The notes under the pieces: generated by a model | The model's database searches: none | Told to the model about the DNA's origin: nothing | What the model saw: the letters and a program-made list of their open reading frames with translations, nothing else | Assembly: GCA_018610095.1 (NCBI GenBank) | Contig: JAHEOB010000041.1 | Span: forward strand, 1 to 5,477 | Source: Halothece sp. MAG | Lineage (GTDB): Bacteria > Cyanobacteriota > Cyanobacteriia > Cyanobacteriales > Rubidibacteraceae | Direction: 5' to 3' | DNA length: 5,477 nucleotides | Made by a program: the position numbers and the translations under genes | Part shown: piece after piece, positions 1 to 4,987 of the stretch | How the letters are laid out: every line of letters starts with the position of its first letter | Position numbering within the stretch: the first letter of the stretch is position 1

Positions 1-195
1 TGGAAAAAAGAAAGTGAAATTCATAAGCGTAATGAAGCATTTGTCGCTTTGACCCGTAGTCGGGTTTGGGCTGTAGTAACTGGAATAGATAGTCCTATAT
101 TTGATGAATTAGAAACAGCAAATCAGCAATATCCTGAGTTTACTTTTACTGCGTTTAACAAAAATTCTTTGAAACGAATTACTGAAGATAACTAA
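1..195 (+). CDS. C-terminal end of a superfamily 1 (UvrD-like) DNA/RNA helicase, partial
   Basis: The window opens inside a gene in frame 1; 64 codons and the stop are visible. The segment FVALTRSRVWAVVTG is a good match to helicase motif VI of the UvrD/Rep/PcrA superfamily (consensus VALTRA/S-R), whose arginine contacts the ATP gamma-phosphate between the two RecA-like domains. About 45 residues follow, with a pattern (F-DEL, then YPEFTFTAFNK) that I associate with the C-terminal tail of NERD-type or similar UvrD-like helicases; that subfamily placement is inference. Motifs I-V must lie upstream of the window. The stop TAA shares its last base with the ATG of the next gene, an exonuclease, so the two are probably co-translated and act together on DNA or RNA ends. 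SF1 assignment is fairly secure; substrate is unknown. Confidence 0.75.
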   Translation, partial: WKKESEIHKRNEAFVALTRSRVWAVVTGIDSPIFDELETANQQYPEFTFTAFNKNSLKRITEDN

Positions 196-773
196 TGGAA
201 GAATCTTTAAAGCCTACCTTAATCTATGACTGCGAGACAATTAATTGTCTTCCAGCAGGAGAAATAAATCCTAAATTTAAGTACTGTAAATCAAGAGATG
301 ATTTCAAAGGAATGGGGCTTTCTGTAGTTGGAGCTTATGCCTCATGGACAGGACGATATCATGTGTTCCTAAATGATAATGTTGATGACTTCCAAAATTT
401 AGTAAATCAGGCTGAGAGAGTTGTTGGTTTTAATTCGCTTTCGTTCGATGACAAATTATGCTGGGTAAATAATATTCAAATAAAAACTAACTATGATTTA
501 CTATGTGAAGTAAGAGTCGCGGCTGGAATGCCACCTCATTATGTAAAAGGTGTCACTCGTAAAGGATACAGCTTGAATGATTTAGCTCAAGCAAATTTGA
601 AGGTTGAGAAAACGGGATCAGGCGCGATCGCGCCACAGCTTTGGCAAAAAGGAGAAAAAGGTAAGGTAATTGATTATTGTCTGCATGATGTAATGCTTGT
701 TAAAGAGCTATACCAGAAGCGAAAACAAATCATTGATCCAACCAATCAAAATCTTTTATCTTTACGAGATTAA
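195..773 (+). CDS. DnaQ-like (DEDDy) 3'-5' exonuclease, RNase H fold
   Basis: A complete 192-residue protein with the three exonuclease motifs in the right order and spacing. ExoI is IYDCETIN, with D12 and E14. ExoII is VVGFNSLSFDDKL, with N80 and D85. ExoIII is YCLHD, with Y161 and D165, which puts it in the DEDDy rather than DEDDh branch. The four acidic residues would hold two metal ions for 3'-5' cleavage of a nucleic acid strand. No polymerase or other domain is attached, and the length suits a stand-alone exonuclease domain. The ATG overlaps the helicase stop in a TAATG junction and has no clear Shine-Dalgarno, so translation probably depends on re-initiation after the helicase. A HIP1 palindrome lies inside the gene. 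The fold and catalytic type are well supported; whether it serves repair, recombination or defence is unknown. Confidence 0.82.
   Translation: MEESLKPTLIYDCETINCLPAGEINPKFKYCKSRDDFKGMGLSVVGAYASWTGRYHVFLNDNVDDFQNLVNQAERVVGFNSLSFDDKLCWVNNIQIKTNYDLLCEVRVAAGMPPHYVKGVTRKGYSLNDLAQANLKVEKTGSGAIAPQLWQKGEKGKVIDYCLHDVMLVKELYQKRKQIIDPTNQNLLSLRD
624..631. repeat. HIP1 octamer within a 14-bp palindrome
   Basis: GCGATCGC lies inside the perfect palindrome GGCGCGATCGCGCC (621-634) in the exonuclease gene. HIP1 is over-represented in many cyanobacterial genomes and is the main lineage clue here. Confidence 0.85.
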
Positions 774-817
774 CTAAAAAGTTTTCTGACTCACTCCACA
801 GAGAGTAGCAATAACTT

Positions 818-1273
818 CTGAACGACAAACTTATAGGAACATCAAGCATAACAGTATTTCGAGATGACATCGCAGGATACCAACGCGGAACTTTATATCG
901 TCAATTTGATAGTTATCTAGAGGGACACGGATTTGAGTTGTCCTATTTCCTCTGTTTTCCTGCCTATGCCAAAACCCAAGTCGATCTCGCTAAAGCATTC
1001 ATTAAAGCCTATGGGGAAGATGAAATGGATGACCTAATATCTCTTCCTTGCTCTATTAACCTTGAAAAAGAAATAGCAAACAGAACGCCTTTTATTGACG
1101 ATTTTCTCTACATAGCAGATGCTGGAGATAACCCTTATATCAGAGTGTATGAGCCTATGGTGGGGTTCGGAAATGAGAAGCCGTTACAACAGATATTTGA
1201 GGGAACACCGCAGCAATTGATCACACAATTGGGGAGGGCTGAAGATATCCCTGATGGTTGTGTCAATACCTGA
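818..1273 (+). CDS. Small protein of unknown function; start codon unresolved or lost
   Basis: The frame is open from 815 (after TAA at 812-814) to TGA at 1271-1273. I do not recognise a function. Protein-like sequence begins by about 842 (reading SSITVFRDDIAGYQRG) and runs for about 143 residues; its LYRQFDSYLEGHGFEL segment resembles the YRxxDGYPxxxGxxL pattern of small uncharacterised proteins (weak impression). The acidic, aromatic-rich remainder is soluble, without signal peptide or membrane segment. The frame has no ATG, GTG or TTG before TTG at 938, which would cut off about 32 good-looking residues. Candidates are CTG at 818 (used for these coordinates), or a decayed start: ATA at 848 sits about 10 nt after AGGA at 835-838 and could be a mutated ATG. 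It follows the exonuclease at a short distance, on the same strand, and may once have shared its transcript. Either a gene with a rare start or a recent pseudogene. Confidence 0.55.
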   Translation: MNDKLIGTSSITVFRDDIAGYQRGTLYRQFDSYLEGHGFELSYFLCFPAYAKTQVDLAKAFIKAYGEDEMDDLISLPCSINLEKEIANRTPFIDDFLYIADAGDNPYIRVYEPMVGFGNEKPLQQIFEGTPQQLITQLGRAEDIPDGCVNT

Positions 1274-1345
1274 CCAAAGGGAAAATCAATTAACTGAAAG
1301 AAAAGCCAAAAAGAGAGTAGCTTATTCACTTCAGGAATACACTAC

Positions 1346-1353
1346 GCGATCGC
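1346..1353. repeat. HIP1 octamer
   Basis: GCGATCGC within the 12-bp palindrome ACGCGATCGCGT (1344-1355), in non-coding sequence just beyond the Excalibur remnant. Confidence 0.85.
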
Positions 1354-1360
1354 GTTCCCT

Positions 1361-1465
1361 TTAATCCAGACTCTCAAACACCATCGTCATATGCGGATCG
1401 GCGTCAAAGGCTTTTAAAACCCGTTGCGCTTGCTGTTGGCTAGAAAAGTCAGAACAATTACAATC
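1361..1465 (-). pseudogene. Decayed C-terminal Excalibur (calcium-binding) domain fragment
   Basis: On the minus strand the sequence reads DCNCSDFSSQQQAQRVLKAF, then DADPHMTMVFESLD and a stop. The Excalibur domain, a C-terminal Cys/Asp-rich motif of secreted nucleases and surface proteins, has the pattern CSDF-sQ-eAQ-vL-DPh-LDgDgDGvaCEsL. The first half and the closing ESL match closely, but the DxDxDG calcium loop and its cysteine are gone. In the next frame the stretch GACGATGGTGTT reads DDGV, just before TG-GAGAGTCTG, so small deletions plus a frameshift in the loop explain the damage. No upstream part of a gene survives: beyond about 1465 the sequence becomes AT-rich and then serves as the leader of the + strand gene at 1539. 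The parent was probably a thermonuclease-like or other exported protein; that is inference. Confidence 0.6.
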
Positions 1466-1485
1466 ACTTTTATAAAAATAATTAG

Positions 1486-1491
1486 TATAAT
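1486..1491 (+). promoter_or_regulatory. Candidate -10 box for the membrane-toxin fusion gene
   Basis: A perfect TATAAT lies 47 nt before the ATG at 1539, in a very AT-rich leader (about 1455-1538). No convincing -35 hexamer is seen at 16-18 nt upstream, and there is no clear Shine-Dalgarno before the start. In sequence this AT-rich, a chance TATAAT is quite possible. Confidence 0.35.
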
Positions 1492-1538
1492 AAATTTTTT
1501 TATAGAAACTTATTTACCTACAAATAACTTAATAAATT

Positions 1539-3305
1539 ATGAAAAGTATTAAGAATTTTTTACCCAAAAATAAGCTAAATCGAAGTTTACTATTTTTAAT
1601 TGGATCAACATGTTTAGCAGTTGGATTATCTGTATTCAGTCATTATCGTTACTGGCAAGGGACTATTAAAGCAGTTCAAACAACAGAGCTTAATATCTTA
1701 TCTCATACCTTACCCACTAAACTCTCCTTACTAATTAAAAATGAAAATCAAGAAGAAATAAAGCGGGTACTCGATAGTGCTTATGGTTTTATTGGTTTAG
1801 TGATTACTAATTGTAAACATAAAAATCCTGAATGTGAAGAAGAAATTTTATATAAAACTCAAAAAAATCAAGGATGGGGAAAAAATTTAGAAGCAAAAAA
1901 TCTCAAGGAATTTCCTTATGATCCTTTGTTTGATCCTCCTCCCTTAAAAACAGAGGGAAATTACGATCACTCCTACGATCATAAAAGAAATCAGACAGGA
2001 CAAACGAATCAAGGTGAAATAATTGGTCGAGTTTATTATATTCGCTCTAGTTCTCCGTCATATTGGGAAGGATTACTTAGCTGGCTTTCTGACTTAGTAA
2101 AACTTAAATCTTTTGGCATTATTCATCCTTATACGTTTTATTTTACAATTTGTTTAGTTGGTGGTTTTTTCAGTTGGCGTTTAACAGAACGAGAATTAGA
2201 CAAACTTGACTCACTTTATACAGCACAGCGTCAAGAAGCTGAATCCAAAATTCGATATTTAGAACAACGAAATCAATCTTTAAAAGAAGAAGTAGAATTT
2301 CTTCATAATAAAACTGCTGAATTACAGCAAGAACGAGAGAACCAAGAAGAGCAAGTTAAGCAACAAAAAAATCTAATTGCTAAGCAAGAAGAAGAAGTAA
2401 AGAATAGTCGGGAACAGCTACGTGAAAAGGAAAAATCTCTTCAATCACTAAAAGAAGCCAACTCAACTAGCCAAGATGAAATTAATCAGTTAGAACAAGA
2501 AATTGAAAGTTTGAGTCAAAATATCAATGAAAAAGAAAATACTCTCAAGGAACAGAAAGACAAACTACTAACGACTCAAAGAAATTTAGAAAGAGCTCAA
2601 TTTCGAGAAAAACAACTTAGAGAGAGTTTAGAAGAAAAAGAACACACAGAGCAGGTTCAACAGCAACAGTTACAACAGTTAAAACAACAACAACAACAAC
2701 AACTCCGAGAGTGGGAAGAGCTAGCTAAAGAAGCTTGGCAAGAAAGAGACGACTTAAGAAAGCAATTAAATGAAATACAAGACCAAGTTGACTATTATAA
2801 ACTTGAAGCTATTGAAAAACAAGAAGCAGTTGATAATTTACTGGAACAACTGAATGAACTTTATCGCTGGAATGATAGCCAAAGTGATTCATCACTACAA
2901 CCCAAAGCTTGGTCAGTTTGTTGTACTAAATCCTTTAATGAATGGTGGCAAACGCTAGAACCAAAAGTACAAGAAAAGTTAAGTTGGACAATTAGGTTAT
3001 TAGACAAAGAAGGAATTAGTCTTCCATTTCCTCATTGCTCTAATGTTAATGGCACTCGTTATTCCCATATTAGAGAACTTCGTGCCACTTATTATGATCA
3101 GCCCTACCGCATTTTTTATGCGTTTGATCCAAATCGTATTCCGATTTTGTTAATAGGGGGAAACAAAAGAGGTGAAGATGATCAATCTTGGTATCAAACT
3201 TATTCTCGACTAGCCGATCAAGCCTATGAAAATCATCTTAATACTTTGGAAGAAGAGGGTGATCAAAATGCCTACCTAAACTTTGGTGATTTACTTGGTT
3301 CTTAA
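1539..3305 (+). CDS. Membrane-anchored coiled-coil protein with C-terminal RelE/HigB (Gp49-like) toxin domain
   Basis: A 588-residue fusion. Residues 1-15 are basic; membrane segment 1 is about 16-34; an extracytoplasmic region (35-196) holds C92 and C99 and ends with EIIGRVYYIRS; membrane segment 2 is about 197-213; an Arg/Lys/Glu-rich coiled coil covers about 215-445, with a polyglutamine patch at 373-388. Residues 458-572 match the RelE/ParE-superfamily toxins of the HigB/Gp49 type: FNEWWQTL, a helix ending RLLDKEGISLPFP, IRELR (R515), YRIFYAFD (R524), then ILLIGGNK (K543) and a final helix LADQAYENHL. Stand-alone members of that group are about 110 residues, cut mRNA, and are encoded beside an Xre-type antitoxin; none is visible here. 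Positive-inside charges put the toxin domain in the cytoplasm. I infer a sensor that controls a tethered RNase, or a domesticated binding domain. The start is supported by the N-terminal membrane anchor. No HIP1 site occurs in this gene. Confidence 0.88.
   Translation: MKSIKNFLPKNKLNRSLLFLIGSTCLAVGLSVFSHYRYWQGTIKAVQTTELNILSHTLPTKLSLLIKNENQEEIKRVLDSAYGFIGLVITNCKHKNPECEEEILYKTQKNQGWGKNLEAKNLKEFPYDPLFDPPPLKTEGNYDHSYDHKRNQTGQTNQGEIIGRVYYIRSSSPSYWEGLLSWLSDLVKLKSFGIIHPYTFYFTICLVGGFFSWRLTERELDKLDSLYTAQRQEAESKIRYLEQRNQSLKEEVEFLHNKTAELQQERENQEEQVKQQKNLIAKQEEEVKNSREQLREKEKSLQSLKEANSTSQDEINQLEQEIESLSQNINEKENTLKEQKDKLLTTQRNLERAQFREKQLRESLEEKEHTEQVQQQQLQQLKQQQQQQLREWEELAKEAWQERDDLRKQLNEIQDQVDYYKLEAIEKQEAVDNLLEQLNELYRWNDSQSDSSLQPKAWSVCCTKSFNEWWQTLEPKVQEKLSWTIRLLDKEGISLPFPHCSNVNGTRYSHIRELRATYYDQPYRIFYAFDPNRIPILLIGGNKRGEDDQSWYQTYSRLADQAYENHLNTLEEEGDQNAYLNFGDLLGS
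2685..2702 (+). repeat. (CAA)6 microsatellite in the coiled-coil region
   Basis: Six perfect CAA triplets encode six consecutive Gln, within a wider Gln-rich stretch (about 2653-2705, residues 372-389). Triplet slippage here would change the coiled-coil length in frame and would shift heptad phase. Confidence 0.85.
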
Positions 3306-3602
3306 GTTAAAGTATAGTAGTTCTCGGACTGGTGAGGCACATTTTCAATCTTAGTTATTTGTTTACTGGCAGTTGATAACCAATCACGCGCTGTACCTCA
3401 ATAGACTTAGAAACGCTATATTCCTCTTTTATAAAACTGGGGTCAACCCCTGATTTTCCGTTAGCTGTAATGGATCACGTTCGTGGAATAATCCAAGAGT
3501 GACAAAAGAGAGATAAGAAGTTTAAAAGTAAAATTAGTTATTAAATACATTTTAGTTTAGTTTTTGTTTAAGTCCCGCTAGAATCTCCCTGTGAAATGAG
3601 AA
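3306..3602. other. Intergenic stretch without an intact gene; possible minus-strand gene scrap
   Basis: No antitoxin-like or other intact frame was found between the toxin fusion and the partition operon. On the minus strand 3355-3474 gives 39 open codons ending at TAA (3355-3357), including EEYSVSKSIEVQRVIGYQLP, which reads like protein but starts at no start codon and matches nothing I know. A neighbouring frame reads LFHERDPLQLTENQGLTPVL and stops near 3428, so the two could be frameshifted parts of one remnant. The quasi-palindrome GGGGTCAACCCC (3439-3450), followed by TGATTTT, might be a weak terminator for the + strand gene. AGAATCTCCC is directly repeated at 3580-3589 and 3599-3608. 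Confidence 0.3.
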
Positions 3603-3634
3603 TCTCCCGTTATAATTTTTGATTTAACGGGAGA
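3603..3634 (-). terminator. Stem-loop after the partition operon (probable terminator)
   Basis: Perfect 10-bp arms TCTCCCGTTA (3603-3612) and TAACGGGAGA (3625-3634) flank a 12-nt AT-rich loop. The structure begins 3 nt past the stop of the ribbon-helix-helix gene, a typical place for an intrinsic terminator. On the minus strand the bases after the stem (TTCTCATTT) form only a weak U-tract, so termination efficiency is uncertain; it may also act as an mRNA-end protector. Confidence 0.6.
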
Positions 3635-3637
3635 GCT

Positions 3638-4066
3638 TCAATCAATTTGTCCCAGTTTTTGAAGTTGACTATATAAACGTCGGATTTTACCAGCTTCCTT
3701 GCGTTGCTCTAATCTCTTTCTGGCTTGTTGTATGATCGCTTGTTTCAGTTCAGGATCCCTCTCACAGGCTAAAAAACAAGCCTCTAAAAATGTCTCAATA
3801 CTTACTTTTTCCTCCTGACAGAATTGTTGTATTCTTTGATTGATGGATTCTTCTAAACGGATATTGCGACGTGGGGCAATTTTAGGACAAGCTTCTAGTT
3901 GTTTCTTTAACTGTTCTGCTTCTGTTTGTGACTGCTGCTCATTTGCTGATACTTGATCAGAAGAAGATGCTTCATTAGAAGCTGAATACTCTAAGGAGGA
4001 ATTGCGCTTAACGTTAGGACGTTGGCTCCGATTTTTGATTCGATTTAGCATTTCATTATTGTTCAT
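3638..4066 (-). CDS. Ribbon-helix-helix partition partner (ParG/ParB-like) of ParA
   Basis: A 142-residue basic protein. Residues 1-60 are polar, Ser/Gln/Asn-rich and probably disordered, with an arginine/lysine-rich start (R9, K11, R13, R16, K20, R21). Residues 66-103 fit a ribbon-helix-helix DNA-binding unit: a strand RRNIRL, helix A at 72-85 (ESINQRIQQFCQEE), then the turn K87-V-S and helix B at 90-102 (IETFLEACFLACE). A third, highly charged helical segment (about 104-137) follows. In type Ib partition systems, small RHH proteins such as ParG bind the centromere, repress the operon, and stimulate the ParA ATPase through a mobile N-terminal tail carrying an arginine. The gene starts inside the end of parA (11-bp overlap) behind a perfect AGGAGGT, so the stoichiometry of the pair is set by coupled but strong initiation. 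The RHH call is by pattern, not by alignment. Confidence 0.7.
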   Translation of the reverse strand: MNNNEMLNRIKNRSQRPNVKRNSSLEYSASNEASSSDQVSANEQQSQTEAEQLKKQLEACPKIAPRRNIRLEESINQRIQQFCQEEKVSIETFLEACFLACERDPELKQAIIQQARKRLEQRKEAGKIRRLYSQLQKLGQID

Positions 4067-4841
4067 GACTACCTCCTAAAATGGCTTTTACTCGTTCTCC
4101 CAATTGAGAAAATGGATATTCTAACTCGGAATATCCTAATGCTGATAAAGTTTTACCTTGGCTGATAGCTTGTTTATAGCGTTCCGATTCTCGAATAGAA
4201 GGCATTACTGATTCTTTCCCAACTTCGGAGATAATTTCTTGAATGCACATGCGACTTTCGTGAGTTTGATTATTTCCCACCCAGCGATCACGAAAAGGAA
4301 TTACGCCTAATAGCTTGGCTTGAGAAACGCCAATTTCACGTAGTTCGTTAACAGCATCTAAAGTGCGCACTAAGGAACCATAGCCTTTAACTGTTGCCTC
4401 ACAAGGAATAATGATCTGATCGGCTGCGCCAATGACGGACTTACAAATTTGACTGCGTTGGGGTGGACTATCAATTAAGCAAAGATCAAAAGCAGCTCCT
4501 ACCGGTTCTAATCGTTTTCCCAATAACATTGCTCCCACTCCACTACTACTCAGGTAATCTTGCACCGTATCCAGTGCGTTATCTGATGGCATTAGAAATA
4601 GATTTTCAAAGCTGGTAGGATAAATTCCTTCCTCAGCTTTAACACTTCCCTTAAAAACCTCAAGAAGTGTTGGATTATCTTCAGTTACATCAGCTTCCAA
4701 GAAAGTCGTGAGGTTACTTTGGGGATCGGCATCCACTGCTAGAACAGTGTAGCCCGCCATAGCTAAGTTTTTAGCTAACAGGACAGTAGTAGTCGTTTTT
4801 CCCTGTCCTCCCGATAAACTCATGCAAGCAATGGTTAACAT
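4056..4841 (-). CDS. parA: ParA-family plasmid partition ATPase
   Basis: A 261-residue ParA/MinD-type P-loop ATPase of the short class without an N-terminal helix-turn-helix (ParA type Ib size). Walker A is SGGQGKTTT (residues 10-18), Walker A' is VLAVDADPQSNLT with D37 and D39, and Walker B is FDLCLIDSPP with D124. Later family features are IIIPCEATVKGYGSL (143-156) and the C-terminal IRESERYKQAISQGKTL. Such proteins form ATP-dependent dimers on the nucleoid and move plasmid or other cargo bound by a partner protein. Residue 10 is Ser where the family normally has the signature lysine (KGGxGKT). The gene is first in a two-gene operon with the RHH partner and lies next to a dyad-rich AT-rich control region. 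Start: ATG at 4841 with GAGGA 12 nt upstream; it leads directly into the first beta strand. Confidence 0.92.
   Translation of the reverse strand: MLTIACMSLSGGQGKTTTTVLLAKNLAMAGYTVLAVDADPQSNLTTFLEADVTEDNPTLLEVFKGSVKAEEGIYPTSFENLFLMPSDNALDTVQDYLSSSGVGAMLLGKRLEPVGAAFDLCLIDSPPQRSQICKSVIGAADQIIIPCEATVKGYGSLVRTLDAVNELREIGVSQAKLLGVIPFRDRWVGNNQTHESRMCIQEIISEVGKESVMPSIRESERYKQAISQGKTLSALGYSELEYPFSQLGERVKAILGGSHEQ
4071..4077 (-). promoter_or_regulatory. Perfect Shine-Dalgarno for the RHH gene, inside parA
   Basis: The minus strand reads AGGAGGT, 4 nt before the ATG, within the last codons of parA. It fixes the RHH start at 4066 and implies high translation relative to parA, whose own GAGGA lies 12 nt from its ATG. 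Confidence 0.8.
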
Positions 4842-4861
4842 TGAGCTAAATGTTCCTCAAT

Positions 4862-4883
4862 TAGATAATGAGTTCATTATCTA
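4862..4883. promoter_or_regulatory. Inverted repeat in the parA leader (candidate operator)
   Basis: Perfect 10-bp arms TAGATAATGA and TCATTATCTA are separated by GT. The dyad lies between the candidate -10 box and the parA Shine-Dalgarno (4854-4858), where a bound repressor would block transcription or an RNA hairpin could affect translation. Confidence 0.55.
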
Positions 4884-4896
4884 TTGTAATAATAAT

Positions 4897-4928
4897 CTAA
4901 TTATACAATGGTATAATTGTATAATTAG
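4897..4928. promoter_or_regulatory. 13-bp inverted repeat covering the candidate parA promoter (operator/centromere)
   Basis: Perfect arms CTAATTATACAAT (4897-4909) and ATTGTATAATTAG (4916-4928) flank the 6-bp spacer GGTATA. The minus strand of the left arm contains TATAAT (4905 to 4900), the best -10 for parA; its -35 is poor, as expected of an operator-controlled promoter. TATAAT also occurs on the + strand at 4912 and 4920, so divergent transcription is possible. ParA/RHH operons are normally autorepressed at upstream repeats that may double as the centromere, and this dyad is the obvious candidate here (inference). Confidence 0.6.
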
Positions 4929-4987
4929 CCCTTGATACAAAATCAAGTTGAAAGCGAGTTGTCCCAGTAAATAGGGATTCAGCCTAT
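4929..4987. other. Non-coding spacer with two small stem-loops
   Basis: No gene is seen between the parA control region and the 141-bp inverted-repeat element. Two short stems are present: CTTGAT/ATCAAG (4931-4936 and 4942-4947, 5-nt loop) and AATAGG/CCTATT (4970-4975 and 4983-4988, 7-nt loop, its last base shared with the next element). Neither has a T-tract typical of a terminator. Confidence 0.4.

Noticed and set aside
1135..1329. Minus-strand open frame of 64 codons opposite the small unknown gene
   Set aside because: It lies antisense to the better-supported + strand frame, is low in charge and Cys/Pro-rich in a way typical of shadow frames, and has no convincing start context.
3439..3457. 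GGGGTCAACCCC plus TGATTTT as terminator of the fusion gene
   Set aside because: The stem is only 4-5 bp with a 2-4 nt loop, a poor T-tract, and over 130 nt from the stop; mentioned only within the intergenic entry.
3638..4066. RHH protein as antitoxin of the membrane toxin
   Set aside because: Overlap with parA, the shared operator and the terminator after it make a partition role the simpler reading; the antitoxin idea is kept only as an alternative to test.
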